Counted from the stretch's first letter, positions 11,651 to 24,600 are shown. The stretch: 64,000 nt of DNA from Bedellia somnulentella (GCA_963576735.1 OY755183.1:8699213-8763212); one strand, 5' to 3'. Notes: a model not told the origin generated them from the sequence alone. Translations and numbers: made by a program.

Positions 11651-12065
11651 TATGTATGTAAAGTTATCAATACTACACAGAAATGTATCAATATACGTTA
11701 ATAAAGTTTTTTTATTAGTAATAAACAGAGTTACTAAATTATTGAACAAAAAAGTATATAAAAACATGAATAAATTACTCTTAATTATATTAAAGAAAAA
11801 AATATATATTGCAACATCATGTTTTTCATCCTGGTCATTTCAATCAAGGCGCTTTCGTCATGGAGAATTTCGCGCTTTCGGAATGGTCTTAACCATTTAA
11901 GTAATTTCTTTGAATCTATATCACTTAAAGCCATCTCATCAAGGGATTTTACTCGACTCAACGCTACATATATAAAAGAGAGTTTCTTCGCATTTGTGAT
12001 AGGTGAACTTCTCTTTGCTCATCTGTTTCGGCAGCAAGAGCAGCACGCTGACGATCTCTCTCATT

Positions 12066-12204
12066 CTGAAGGGCAAGCACGAGTTATCGACACGATAACG
12101 GTTAGAATGAGATGGCAGTATACGATACTAAGTAAGTGCGTAAAAGATGGCTGCTTTATCCCACGCGATAACTAGTTTAAATACGGCTCGTGCTTGCCCT
12201 GCTG
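12066..12204. mobile_element. MITE with GGGCAAGCACGAG ends, copy 1
   Basis: Terminal inverted repeats CTGAAGGGCAAGCACGAG and CTCGTGCTTGCCCTGCTG enclose a 139-bp element with core GAGATGGCAGTATACGATAC. Other copies lie at 26018-26163, about 48185-48310 and about 48715-48838. No transposase frame and no clear target duplication, so the superfamily is not assigned. Confidence 0.8.
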
Positions 12205-12463
12205 AAGTCTTTGTTTTTTTTCGATGGGTGTTTCGTTCTCCCTTACGCGACTTTTCCTTAAAGCATCCTTTGCTTTTCTATCTAGGCCCGCAGGTAAACA
12301 AAATAGTAACAAGTAAGCTAAAGTCATAATAACAAATATTATAACTACCTGTTAAAAAAACTATAAAATAAACAGACAGTAAAACCAATCTCTCAAAAAC
12401 TATCACTAATTCACTAAAAAAACTCAGAGTGATTTAAGAACTTATCACTAAAAAGTATAAAAT

Positions 12464-13466
12464 AAAAAACAAAAACAAAAACTTCAAATTAAAAACTAAA
12501 CAGAAAAATTAAATATTATTATTTTTTATTTAAAAAAGAACCGCCTTCAAAAATCCAACTGAAAAGTATAAAATAATTTTTATTTATTTTATTATGTACA
12601 ACTCTATTCAACTTCTTCTTTTTGAAGTCGGTGCCAAACAGACAAATCCAAAATGAAAATTGCTACATAGAGAAAACCATACGAATAATAAATCAATCGA
12701 TAGTGCCTCAACAACAGTAGATAACACAATCGCGCTCAAAAATCAAGAAATTTCTTCCGCTCGCAACGACGTCGCTTTATAAAGGATGGAATGGGGGGAC
12801 AGTGAGCGGTGCTTAGCCTGGTGTGCATGCGTCGCACTTCGCAGAGAAAATATCATAATATACATGTCACCGTAAAACTGTAAATACTAGTAAATTATAA
12901 TTTTAGATAGATAGCGAGATAGTAAACTAACGTTAGGTTAGGTTATGTAAGATTATCAGATTTCAAACTAACGGAATTAACAATTCGACAGAGACATGCA
13001 TGCACCGAGTTGGCACAACCAATACTTCTAACACTTTATAAAAAGACGATCGAGAATCTAAATCACTACATAGTATAAAACAAAGTCGCTTTCTCTCTCC
13101 CTGTCTGGGATATACGGACATCCTTATGTATACTTTAATCTGTAAAACTACGAAATGAATTTTAATGCGATTTTTTTTATTAATTGAATAAAAAGGAAGG
13201 TTTATAAGGATGACATACGCTGATAGGGTGGAGAACTCACTCAACTTGGGCGGGCCACTAATATTCGTTCTTCTTTGTCATGAAAATTTGGTTTGGCACC
13301 GACTTCAAAAAGAAGAAGTTGAATAGAGTTGTACATAATAAAATAAATAAAAATTATTTTATACTTTTCAGTTGGATTTTTGAAGGCGGTTCTTTTTTAA
13401 ATAAAAAATAATAATATTTAATTTTTCTGTTTAGTTTTTAATTTGAAGTTTTTGTTTTTGTTTTTT
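12464..13466. mobile_element. 1.0-kb element with perfect 176-bp inverted repeats
   Basis: 12464-12639 and 13291-13466 are exact reverse complements, base for base, around a 651-bp centre. The inner edges read GTGCCAAAC / GTTTGGCAC next to the widespread ACCGACTTCAAAAAGAAG motif. The centre has no convincing frame; part of it (TCGCTTTCTCTCTCCCTGTC, then AAACTACGAAATGAATTTTA) resembles a common insect repeat. It may be a non-autonomous DNA transposon or an inverted duplication. Perfect arms mean it is recent, recently converted, or an assembly artefact. Confidence 0.75.
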
Positions 13467-13470
13467 TATA

Positions 13471-13518
13471 ATGGCTGTTTCTTTGCTGAGGTCATTTTCA
13501 CCAGCTTTCAGACTTAAC
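13471..13518 (+). other. Candidate orphan first exon, mitochondrial-type presequence
   Basis: ATG five bases after the right inverted-repeat arm opens MAVSLLRSFSPAFRLN and runs straight into a strong splice donor, AAC/GTAAGT. The peptide is Arg/Ser-rich and amphipathic with no acidic residue, like a mitochondrial targeting sequence. I found no downstream partner exon on this strand before black, so it may be a captured exon fragment, a remnant of a gene, or chance. Confidence 0.3.
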
Positions 13519-13636
13519 GTAAGTAGAACTATAACTATATATACGGTATAAATATATGGTACCTACTTTAAAGTTGGAATGTTTGGTTAATAATGAGAGA
13601 TTTTCTTTTTGAGAAATAAAAAAACAACATAGTTCC

Positions 13637-13894
13637 CTAGAGCTCTGTAGATGGCGTTGATGTAACTACGTTACTTACTTCAAACTTTCTTCGTGGCGTC
13701 AGTCGTGTTGCTACTATAATTTCGCCAATGTCAACTTTAAAAACATGTGTCACATCACCATGTACCCATTGCGCTTTACGATTTTCATCTTTTGGAAAAA
13801 GATGTATTCCTTCATTTTTACATAAATCTACAAGGCACAGACTCCTCTTCTTTTTTTCTAGGGACATTTTCTTTTTGGCGAGTGAAAACAACAA
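13637..13894 (-). pseudogene. Possible THAP-like zinc-finger fragment
   Basis: An 85-codon frame whose first part, CLVDLCKNEGIHLFPKDENR and then KAQW, has the Cys-x4-Cys, FPKD and Trp spacing of a THAP domain N-terminus. The second half of the C2CH motif (a later Cys and His) is not found. It may be a transposon-derived relic. The family call is inference from a short motif. Confidence 0.25.
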
Positions 13895-14127
13895 AAAGAA
13901 TGTTAAATATAAATACCGTCTTTGTTTATTTACTTTTAAGCTATCTTGGTTTAAACTGATATTTATTTAGACTTTCAAATCAGAACGTTTTTATGTACGT
14001 TCCGTTTTACGATATCATTACATCCAAGTGTGAAAAACGTTCCGTTCCTACCAGTAACAGAGCAAGTCTGGCGCCATCTATCCTGAGAACAGGGAAGAAG
14101 AAAAAAAGAAAAAATGGAAAACCTCTC

Positions 14128-14716
14128 ATTGGCCTAGACTTCATTTGTAAAACGTATGTTTAAAATTGATAAAAGACATCAAACTAAACAACTTTGCCTA
14201 TGGAATGCTTAGCCTCAGCTGAAATAAAAAAAAACATCTTGTGATTTGACCATATGTTTTTTATTTTTGACCTCGTTTTTAAAACATACCCTTTTTATAT
14301 TTTAAATTGATAAAAGACATCAAACTTAACAATTTTGCCTATGGAATACTTATCTGAAATATTGTAATTTTCAAAATAATTAATAATTAAAAAATGTCAC
14401 TGCTTAGACCAAACTGAGAAAGTATGGTGAGTTTCTTAGCCTATGCTAAAATAAAAATAAAAAACATATGGTCAAATCATGGTCAAATCCATGTCAAATC
14501 ACAAGATGTTTTTGTTTTATTTCAACTGATGCTAAAAACCTTACTACACTTTCTCAGTTTGATCTAGGTACGACACTTTTTATGTATTAATTATTTTGAT
14601 AATTAATTAATTACACTATTTTAGATGAGTATTCCATAGGCAAAGTTGTTTAGTTTAATGTCTTTAATTGATTTAAAATATAAAAAATTATGTTTTTAAA
14701 TAGAGGTCTAGGCCTA
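14128..14716. mobile_element. Compound fold-back cluster (TAGGCCTAGACC family)
   Basis: Two partial direct copies (about 14130-14262 and 14270-14490) face one inverted copy (14491-14716). All share GATAAAAGACATCAAACT, TTTGCCTATGGAAT and ACATATGGTCAAATC. The outer ends are GGCCTAGACTTC and GAGGTCTAGGCC. A single arm of the family is at 4985-5210. No coding sequence. Confidence 0.75.
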
Positions 14717-14734
14717 TTAAATATTCACGCCTGA

Positions 14735-14835
14735 TTAAACTAAGAGTACCGGAAAAAACGTCTAAAGTTTTGTCATAAGCAAATTTGACAGTACGAAGCC
14801 TGTCGGGTCAGCTACAGATCCACAAACTTTTCTTG
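14735..14835 (-). repeat. RepF fragment
   Basis: Contains GACAGTACGAAGCCTGTCGG, the reverse of the RepF head, preceded by ATTCACGCCTGATTAAACTA, which recurs near 17275. Confidence 0.55.
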
Positions 14836-15459
14836 GCCGACGGCTACTACTGGTACTACAGTCGAAATATTCGCCTGTCATTGTCAATTAGCTCTCAACT
14901 AAATAAAACTTATAGGGTTACCTAGGTATGAAATGAATTTAAAGACAATTATTTATGTAATGTTTCTTTTTTTATTAATAAACGCTTTTCTTTCCAGTAT
15001 TCAATATAAAAGAATATGAAAATTATTATTTAAATTATCTAAGTAGACTAACACCGTCCGCAAAGTTGTGTGCACATGACTATAGCGGTGCTGGTTACGG
15101 GAAGTGGGGAAATGCTCCCGAATAAGATTTCACTTCGTATACACTGATGTGTGGATTCTAATCCTAATGCGGGGATGTACCAATGTGTCATTTCTTAAGT
15201 CATAATTGTCTGACATATATATTAAAATACAAGGTTGTTAACAGCTATAGAAAAGTGCCCATAAATCCACTGACCCAGCAAAATGGATGACCCAAACAAT
15301 ATCTGATGTTAAGAATTATTTCTTCTGTTCGATTTTTTTAGGGGATCTATGTGTGAACATTAAATGTAAAAGACAGTACACGACAAGAGAAGCCTCTGAT
15401 TTACAGGATTAAAAAAATGTTTCTATGTACCTACTTCTAAAACTCCGGGTGTCACAAAT

Positions 15460-15590
15460 AATAAATCCTTGAGTGTAAAATAATGAAACAGTTTACAGAG
15501 AAGTACAATTGGCAGTGTTATCGCTAAAAACCATCTCTTCCAGACAACATTTGGAATTCAGGGTACACAGTCATTCGGGTAGACATACAA
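15460..15590 (-). repeat. LINE 3' end, same family as 2460-2868
   Basis: The minus strand reads AATGTTGTCTGGAAGAGATG, TTTTAGCGATAACACTGCC and GTAAACTGTTT, matching the LINE tail in the ABCG intron. Confidence 0.55.
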
Positions 15591-15599
15591 GACAAGGGC

Positions 15600-16490
15600 A
15601 AAAATAAGCAAATATAATTAGTTTATATTAAAACGAACTTATGTACTTAAAATAATAGTTATTCATTAAATTATTTTATTTCAATACAAAAATAAATTAG
15701 CCTGTATGATTTAAAATTATTCCCCTTATAATTGTTAATTTTCATTTACTGGCAATACTAATATCGAAGACAGCGACGCCCTTACCGGCCAAGAAAAGTT
15801 TTTGGATCTGAGGTCAATTTGTAAGACGCTACCACGTCAAGGATCCACTAAGAACTTAAAATAGTAAAAAGGAAAAAGTTATCACTCTTAATCAACCAGA
15901 AAATAATTAAATTTGATCAAACTTACTTATACCGCAACCAGTTTTTTCTACTCCTAATAGTAAAATAATTTTATCCTTTAAAAAGTTTAATCAGGTACGA
16001 GGTGGGTAGTTTGAAAACATAGAACCGGAGCGCAAGACGCAGAAACTTGAGCTGCGAAACTAATTTGCTCTGAGGAAGAGTTATGCATTTCCGTCAGCGC
16101 TTCTTTATATTGTAATCTACAGCTCGAGCTGTTAGATTTCATTTTATCAAGTTATTTAATAATACTGCTATGCTCTTACTTTGAGATAGTTCTAAGAATA
16201 TATTAATAAAGGCTAGTTGGCGTCCGGTGATTGAAATTCGACCGCAATTTTATTTATCCCTCCAACAATATTATTAAATTCCTCTACTCGTTTTCTTCAC
16301 TTCCGAGCGCAAAATATTTTGAACAGATTCATTCCGTTGTTTCTTTACGTCTAGTTTATTTATGCTCGAGAGATTAATTTCATTCCCGCAAGCAGGCACT
16401 AATTCAAGTTTAGCGGGGATTCTGAGGTGGTTTTGTTAAAAAGATGGGAATATAGTAGCAAAAGGAATTTTTAAGACTAAATCAGCGTAG
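15600..16490. other. AT-rich intergenic stretch, nothing recognised
   Basis: No long frame with coding character, no RNA gene and no repeat shared with the rest of the window. Confidence 0.5.
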
Positions 16491-16499
16491 TGTGGGAGA

Positions 16500-16562
16500 G
16501 GTATCATGTGATATTGTCACCTGGTGTTTAAAGTACCCACCATTTTCTTGGTCAGTGTACAC
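16500..16562 (-). repeat. RepA fragment
   Basis: ATATTGTCACCTGGTGTTTA and AGTGTAC match the middle of RepA; both ends are lost. Confidence 0.5.
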
Positions 16563-17274
16563 TTAAAAATACACATATAACAGACATCCATTCTTTACTT
16601 TATTCTCTCTACATCTATACACTGGCACCAAAATTTAACATTATGATATGGACTCACAATAATTTTCAGTCGGGACCAGTCTAAATACGTATATGGATGG
16701 ATGTATTTAAATGTTTTCCCTTCCTTGTAATAATTCATCATATGTGTAAAAAACTCATGGGAAATCCCGGTAACAATGCAGTGGGAGTTACCAACTCGGA
16801 GTATGTTATTAACGTAAATACTCATTTCCCAAATTGAAGCCATTTTGTCCTTATAAATGTATCGTAGTACTTGCATGCAGTTACTAGGTTACTATCTAAA
16901 ACATAAATATAAGAAGGAAACACTGTTTTGTTGTTTTATTGATGCGTGGATAATAGCTGTTATAGGGCTAAACTGAGAACCAATATTTTGCCTCTGGGGT
17001 ATAAAAAGGTGAGTTAGGTTCGGATAGGACATAGTTTGTGTTACTAAAGAAATAAATTTTGTTTTCTGTTGTTTTATATTTGTATTGATTAATGTGACAT
17101 TTATCCTATTAATATTATAAATGTAAAAGTTTAGATGTTTGGATGTTTGTTTATTTGTGGTGAAGAGACTCCTCAAGTACCTAATGTATATGAATGAAAT
17201 TTGTCAGAATGCAAGATAATGACCCAAATTAAGACAGGATAGTTTTCATCCCGGAAAAAATTGACCAATATAAA

Positions 17275-17480
17275 TATTCACGGCTGATTGAACTAAGAGT
17301 ACCGAAAAACGCCTAAAATTATGTTACGATCAAATTTGACTGTACTAATTTACATCTAAAGAGCCAACGTGGAAGGTAATGTGAGTAGAGAACGACCACG
17401 GAGTGTGTGCTCAAAAAGGCTGGCGTCCGAATTATGAAGAATAAATAATAGAAGAGTATGTATGAGAAGAATAATAGTAA
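17275..17480 (+). repeat. RepF fragment next to LINE-C coding relic
   Basis: First a RepF piece (ATTCACGGCTGATTGAACTA). From about 17358 comes a relic matching LINE-C near 61641: ANVEGN, then AAAAAGGCTGGCGTCCG and GAAGAGTATGTATGAGAAGA, with deletions and frameshifts. Confidence 0.55.
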
Positions 17481-17554
17481 AGGCTGGAGGTACCAACGCA
17501 CAGCCTAAACTATTGTTCCTGTATCCACTAACTTAAATTTTGTAACAAGGGTCC

Positions 17555-17825
17555 CTTTTGACGACGGCCGTGACCGAGTAGATAGGTGACTAGCTTCTTG
17601 GTCCGGAGATTGCGGGTTCGATCACCGCTGAGAGCAACATTTATGTGATGAACATAAATGATTGTTTCTTAGTCTTGGATGTTATTTATATGTGTATTAT
17701 ATAATAATAAATATATCGTTAAGTTAGTATCCCATATTACATACAAGTCTTACTTAGTTTGGGACTAACTTAATTTGTGTGTAATATGTCCGTATATATT
17801 ATTATATTATGTCGTGTGAGTGAGA
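17555..17825 (+). repeat. SINE-D, tRNA-derived
   Basis: tRNA-like head with an A-box-like segment (GTGACCGAGTAGATAGGTGA) and a B box (GGGTTCGATCACC), then a body typical of a common lepidopteran SINE (GATGAACATAAATGATTGTT, then TAGTTTGGGACTAACTT). The B box is intact, the A box diverged. Confidence 0.7.
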
Positions 17826-17829
17826 AATA

Positions 17830-19895
17830 ATTTAAGAGAAGGAAAGTTAGATATTTAGCCCCTGACCCTTAGTAAACAACTAATAAGAGTTTGAAATATA
17901 GTATTAACTCTCTCATTAATAGACTCAGAAGTATAAGATAAATCACAAGCATTGGATTTAAATTTAAAATGATCTGTGTCGATAAAGTACCCTTTATATC
18001 TTGTATTTTACACAAAAAAGAGTAAAATAATGGGTGGTAAACCAAATATATTTAATTTAGCAGTGTTTTGCTTTTGTGATAAGACTGAGTGATAAGAAAG
18101 GAAATTTAGAAATTAAGTCAGGTATCTTACTCAGATTCTAAAAAAATTAGAAGAAAATATGATTAACGATATTTGATTAAACGTGCCATTGTTACTTACT
18201 ATTATTAAAATTACCTTACTCGCGGTTTCAAAACATTCAGTCGATTTTAGAATCACCATTTTTTGAAGTCGGTTGAGAAGATCCTTAACTTCAACGGCAA
18301 TAAGTAGAACACGTTGTCGTGGGGCTCACATTAAGTAGGGTGGCGGCCACGTTCTACAACGCAATTTTGGTGACCTTTTTGGTTGTCTGCCTTCAAATAA
18401 GTTTAATTACAAAGTTTGAAGGTTCTACCAGCGTTGTCAGTAATATTATACTTTTTCAAACATTATTTTATATATTAAAATATTGTTTGAAAATTATTAA
18501 TATTATTGCGTCCTTCGCTACAAATACGTTGACAAAGGCGAAAGAATAGTATGGAGTTTGAAATCATCTTAATAGTTTAGTTGAAAGACCACCGCTTCCA
18601 ATGCAGACAGGCTTGAGTTTGAAGTCAGATTCGGGTCGACAACGATGTTTCCTTTTTAAGTCATATATGCACTTAATTTATCAGAGTTCTACCGGTGCTG
18701 GTGAGAGAAAACTTCAAAGACAATTGATATGCTAACTCATCTAATTATCACGAGATGATCAGAAGCATGAGTGCCTCTGTAACCCCTTCCGGGATTTACG
18801 GCGTGAATGTGTGAGCTTTGACTTATGATTTCTATTTCAGATTTAACTGTATCTTGCCACTCTGATTTCATTTATTAGTCCACTCCATGTGCTCATTAAA
18901 CATTCACGTTTCTGTTTGTTGCTTAGAAACCTGAAAATGCATATCCAACAACAACATTTCATTGAAGCTAAATACCATTCTAATATTGACTATCAAAACA
19001 GAGAGAACAATTGATTCATTATCCAATTTAATATTAATTGAAAAACTGCTCCAATCTATTTTAACAATGCATTTTCATTTGACAAGTACGCAGTTAGGAT
19101 ACATTGATTAGAACTTACCTTTACGCCTTTTTATTGAGGTAGGCAGTTGCAGATATTTGACATCATTAGTTATCACACATTTATTCTGACTACCACAATG
19201 GGATTAAGGAGCGTTAGTATAAGTAAATAAGTAAGTATTTGATTTAACTGAAACGTGTTTGCCAATTTTTATAGTAAAATATGTCATGCAGATTTAACTT
19301 CCACGGGTTAAAGAGCTTTTTTTCCAATTGTTGCTCACATAATATATTCGAAGAAAGCGATGATAGGCCTACCCGCTATAACATGAATGAACTTTCTAAC
19401 GAAACGTGGGTTTTCTTTGAGCATTACCCTGTGGCATTACCTAATATTACAGGATATTTAAAAACATCTCCATACATTTGGGGTAATTATTAGACTCCAA
19501 AACAAGTCAGCTTTTTTTTTACAAAATCTTGCACCAATATTGAAAATTTACAACCTGCAGAGAAGAAACACATTATCATCAATGAAAAATTCAAAAGGGA
19601 TAGGCACCGACTAGTGAAACTTTAGATATTTGAAAAGTAACACTGTCCACACTAAGCTGGGGCGATCCACGAGTTGTAAAATAATCTAAATTTGATATTG
19701 AAAAATTTAATGAACCTTACTTGATGAAATATAAATATCAATTTAATATATATGTATTAGTTTATGTTTGTTTTTGTAAGGTTTCCGTTTTACGTTTTTT
19801 AAACTTAAGGATGTAATGACTGTTCCGAAAAATATGTGTACCATGCAAATAAGTATTTGTTTTACTATCAACTTTGCTTTAATGATTTATACTTA
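17830..19895. other. Gene-poor intergenic stretch
   Basis: Holds a GAAGTCGGTTGAG motif near 18257 (end of the dispersed ACCGACTTC repeat) and, near 18780-18815, a stretch ending TTCCGGGATTTACGGCGTGA that looks like an old RepA-type 3' module. Frames of 70-76 codons at 18319-18549 and 19281-19493 have no recognisable homology. Confidence 0.4.
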
Positions 19896-19899
19896 CATT

Positions 19900-20015
19900 A
19901 ATATACTCACGCCATTATTTCCAACTTAGGTAGGAAGTGGCTATCGATCGCTACTTTGTGTGATCCTGGCAATTCTCTCTAGCTTCGTTGACATCCATAA
20001 TTATTTTCATACATG
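19900..20015 (-). repeat. LINE-C 3' end, decayed
   Basis: The minus strand reads [17 protein letters not shown] and an in-frame stop before the terminal codons, then AATGGCGTGAGTATAT. A degenerate copy of the LINE-C terminus. Confidence 0.65.
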
Positions 20016-20907
20016 CTCTTATAATCTTTACCATCTTCGGGCTTCGAACGCTTGTCTTTTTAAACTCACTCCCTATTTGGTCCTCTAATAACATTACCTT
20101 CCACATTGACTCTTTAAGTCTTGAAAATTCTCTTCATACAAAAGTCTCTTTCATACTCTCAAACACCGTGTACCAACGCTATAGAAGGCAGATCTATCGC
20201 CGTTTAAGGCACGAAACAACTGCGTAAAACAATTCTTTTTTCAAACAAATTTTCTCTTGTGTTAATTTTGACGTATTGCTACGGCAGAAGAGACGTTGAT
20301 ATTGATGTTTTAACTTAAATTTATTCGCTTGATTGATCAACTAATGAAGGTCATAGGTGACCTTCAGGAAGTGCCAATATTTAAAATAGTAAAGGGTCAT
20401 AGTAAATTATAAAAATAGCAGAAAAGACAGCATTTTAATAACAAGCTTCACTTATTTCCTACTTTAATTGGCATATTAAATATTTTTCAAAACTGATATT
20501 GCCTACCATTAAAATTTAATTTGTAAATGCATATATTATTTCGCTGACACTTTGACAGCGCTAACTTTAAACCAAACTAATCGGTTCAGATAATCAGGAA
20601 GTTAACTTTTACAACTATGCGAACGATTTGATCTTTTCACTCCGAAGAACAAGTTTTAATATATTAGCATTCTCTTAGGGGATTTTTAAAATAAAGTAAA
20701 TCAGGACATGAAAAATGCACTCGAAGTTGCGTTTAATTGTTTCCGTTTAAATGTTAATCCGTCCAGACGTTTCGGCGTCAAAATTAAGTTAATACTCGAA
20801 TGTTACAAAAGCAATGAGTAACAAATTCAATAATAGTAAGCAATTATAACAAAGAATTTTCATTCAACTTAACAATTTTAATAATATGTTTTGATTTATA
20901 TTGTATA

Positions 20908-21072
20908 CTAGTGGTCCGCCCCGGCTTCGCACGGGTGGTGTTATGTTTGTATACTGCTTACCCCCTACGATATTTAGCATGATGATATATATCCTATGTC
21001 CTTTTCCTGGTTCTAAGCTATCTCTCTAACAATTTTCAGCCAAATCGGTTCATCCGTTCTTGAGTTATAAAT
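20908..21072 (+). repeat. RepH-type head and tail, short copy
   Basis: Starts CTAGTGGTCCGCCCCGGCTT and ends ATCGGTTCATCCGTTCTTGA with ATAAATAGTGTAACTAACAC. About 165 bp remain. Confidence 0.6.
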
Positions 21073-21562
21073 AGTGTAACTAACACCACTTTCTTTTATC
21101 CACTAGTTCCCAATGAGGTGGGCAGTGACTGTCTATTGAAGAATTGTACGGTTCTGGAAGAACTTCCTTGGGTCGTTTATATTAATAAATCTTCTTGCCT
21201 TCTTCATGCTTAAGACCAGCCTTTTTTAATGATTTCTATGTGGTCCGTGGTCATCCCTCACTAAAATTACTGTCCGCATAGGACACACCACCTCTATCAC
21301 CTCTCAAAATATATTATTTTATTCTTGGATCCTAATTAACCCAGTAGATACGATGTTTACACCTGCGACCTTTACACCGAAATTGGGGAACCTTGTCTTT
21401 ATGATGAGTCTTAAAAGGCAACGTATACGTCATATTTTTGATTTTTGAAGATTAAAAAAATGCAATAAAACAAAGAAACATAATACAAAATAAAACTGGA
21501 ACAACCTGTATATATTTTATAAACGATATCATTACTTCACAAATTGGATTGATGGCAATGAG

Positions 21563-21570
21563 TATTTAAG
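21563..21570 (+). promoter_or_regulatory. Candidate TATA-like element upstream of black
   Basis: TATTTAAG lies 117 bases before the black start codon, with a CA-containing initiator-like GAGTCAATAC about 30 bases on. Plausible spacing for a core promoter, but not proven, and further 5' non-coding exons are possible. Confidence 0.3.
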
Positions 21571-21686
21571 AAGGCCGCACATTCTGTTGCGAGTCAATAC
21601 ACCGGTCCAGCGACTGTGGCCGCCCGCTGCAACAAAATAAATAAAATTTAATTTTTCTTATGGAAGAATAGTTAAATTGTGTTAAA

Positions 21687-24600
21687 ATGCCGGCTAACTC
21701 TACGATGATTGTAGCGGGGAACGAAGAGAGAAGTTTGGATGATACGTTTCAAAGTCTCGCCGAGAGATCGAAACATGAAGATTTTATCCGAAGGGCCGTG
21801 GACCTTTTGGTGGATAGAGTGGTTTTTGCCAGGTCCAACAGAAACTCGAAAGTAGTGGAATGGGCTACTCCAGAGGAAATTAAGAAAGCCATTGATCTGC
21901 AACCAAGACCTGGTTCGGTATCCCACGAAGATTTACTGAAGATTATGGCTGATGTAAGTTTTATTTTGTTTTGAGGAACTTTGGTTATTTTTCTTGATTT
22001 CCCAGGGGTTTCTCGCATATTTATTATTTACATTATACATTAATTTTAAAGGATTTAAAAAATCCTTATAAAGTTTTTGCTCCTTTACTTGCAAAGCTAA
22101 CGAGCGACAAGTTTTGAGTTCAAAAGATTTTACTGGTGGCCAGTATAAATATAACAAATATGTAGTTGTGGTTGTTTTGGTGTAGTTATAAGGTTGTTAT
22201 TGGTTCCTAGCTCACAAAACGATTTCTCTAATGAATTTTTATATTTTTCTATTTATTTCAAGTTTAAGATTGTTTTAAGGGTAAAAAGTTTGTCCTCAGT
22301 TGAACGATCTGATTATTGGCTCTTCTAATTATGACGTTCAATCTTAATTCTTAATTTCAAATTTACCAATTTCATACACATTGTTGTTATTAACATATGC
22401 AGAAATATATAAATCTTTATTAGACAGACATACAGTCCATAAAAATAATATAAACTATTTGCCTATACTTTTTATGTTTTAAATATATATACTTGTATGA
22501 TTATTATTATCTAAAATAATTTCTTATAACAACAATTACATAAAAAAAGTTTAAAAATACAACGAAGAAATTTCGAAAATTGCATTTTTATGTCTGGATA
22601 CAATCGATACAGCCAAACTATTCACTTTCCATCAATTTTCAAAGCGTTTACAGCTGTTTACAAGACTTATGACTAGGGAATTTGTTTAAAGATTACAGTT
22701 TTTGTTTTTAAACAAACTAATGTATGGATATGCAAATATGATATCCTTTCTCCAATTTTAATATGATTCTTCAGACATTCGTTTTCAGAATAATAATTTG
22801 TTGGTTTTTAAAGTTCGATTAGAACTTTACACATAATACAAAATAATGAGCACAGAGATTGAAAATAGTTCAAACACAGGTCTTTTCCTTCATATGGGTT
22901 TTTCGATGTTTGTTGCGCTAAGAAAAACTGCCTAGGTATTTTACAAAATTAAGACTTACATCGGTTCTTAGGTCTATTTAGATAATCGATAAACGAGTAA
23001 TTAATCTATGACTATACTATATAGGGTTTTTACCTTTCAATATAAAAACATTATCCTTAAAGTGAGGTGTTGATTAAATGTATTTTTTAATAATGTATTC
23101 TTAATGCAAGAGCTGAGTCACAGCTTGCGAGTGCTGTCATTTTTAAGTCAGTGATATATAGTATAGCAAAGTTTAAACATGATATAGTAATTACGTATTT
23201 TTACACTTCTTCTGTGATTTTTAATAAATTGTGATGAAGTAGATTGTGATTATTTGTATTATCACATCTCGTATATGTCTCCACGGAGAGGGCTCGTCCT
23301 TACTTTGGTAGGATGATTTGGTTATAGAGCCTGGTTTCAGAGAGGATTTGTGTAAATTAATTACCAGGCTCATAAAACTATCCGAGAGTATAAGCTTAAA
23401 ATGCTCTCCTAAGGACATAGTAAGTAGGTAATCTTAATTTTGCGACAATCAGTTAATTAATTCTGCACTATCGAACAAAAATGTAATAAATTCGACATAA
23501 TTAAATTTTAGTTTCAGCCCTCCATAATACAATGGTGACATACCTCCGGTTGAATTACCCAAAAACTCATCTAATCTCCTGTCAACGTTAATCAACTCTA
23601 TTTCTTTGCAGATCACTCGATACTCAGTGAACACAGCGCATCCTTACTTTGTCAACCAACTGTTTTCATCAGTTGACCCGTACGGCTTAGTGGCACAATG
23701 GCTAACGGATGCTCTTAACCCTAGTGTTTACACGTACGAGGTGGCACCAGTTTTCACTCTCATGGAGGAAGAGGTACTCAGAGAGATGAGAAAGTTCGTT
23801 GGCTGGCCATCAGGAGAGGGCGATGGAATTTTTTGCCCAGGTGGATCTATAGCAAACGGATATGCAATCAGCTGTGCAAGACACTATTTTTATCCAGAGA
23901 TCAAGGTTGGTATCAATGCACTCGTTTTCGTTTCTATAAATAGGGTTGACTTCCTAAAAAGACTGGCTTCTGATTATCATTTCCGAAAATAGAATCGAAT
24001 GTCTTAAAATACTGTTACGTGAATGTAGTTCATGTCTTTCCAATTAATTTAATTAATCGATTTTATTATGTATACAAAATTAAAACCAAAAGCGGTTTGC
24101 TATTTTCGTTTTTTTCTTACAAACTGTTATTATTATAACAGTAATTGTTTGGCCATATTATGTTCGTTTCAAATGTTGCGGAGCTTTGGAGAAAGTCTAT
24201 AACATTATTTTTGTACTGCTGCATATTTAATATCCTCTCATTGAGCATATAAATGCAAAAGCAAGACTTTAAAAAAATCAAAACGACGGAATCTAGTGAA
24301 TGAGTTTGTCCCTCACTTATTTATTATTGTAGCTGATATTCTCAAGTTATTTAGAATTTTAGTTTTTTGGGGATCCGAAGACAAGTATTTTATTAATCGG
24401 TTACGTCAAATAAAGTATTAACGGAAAAACGGAACAAGGCACCTTGATTATACACCGATCATCAAATCAAATGAAGGTTTAATACAATTAAAACAGCTCC
24501 ACAACAAATTAATTGGATACTAATCTAGACTTGAGATTTTATTCAACCTCTAATGCCCGTAATATCTTAGAAACTTGAAGCCTAATATTAATCTAGAATT

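Noticed and set aside
16595..16876. 93-codon minus-strand frame
   Set aside because: No recognisable domain, no splice context and AT-driven composition; treated as chance.
18319..18549. 76-codon hydrophobic plus-strand frame
   Set aside because: Starts from a GTG in repeat-like DNA; no homology and no ATG context.
19281..19493. 70-codon plus-strand frame (MSCRFNFHGLKSFFSNCC)
   Set aside because: Codon pattern is not convincing and nothing upstream or downstream extends it; could be an old relic but cannot be supported.
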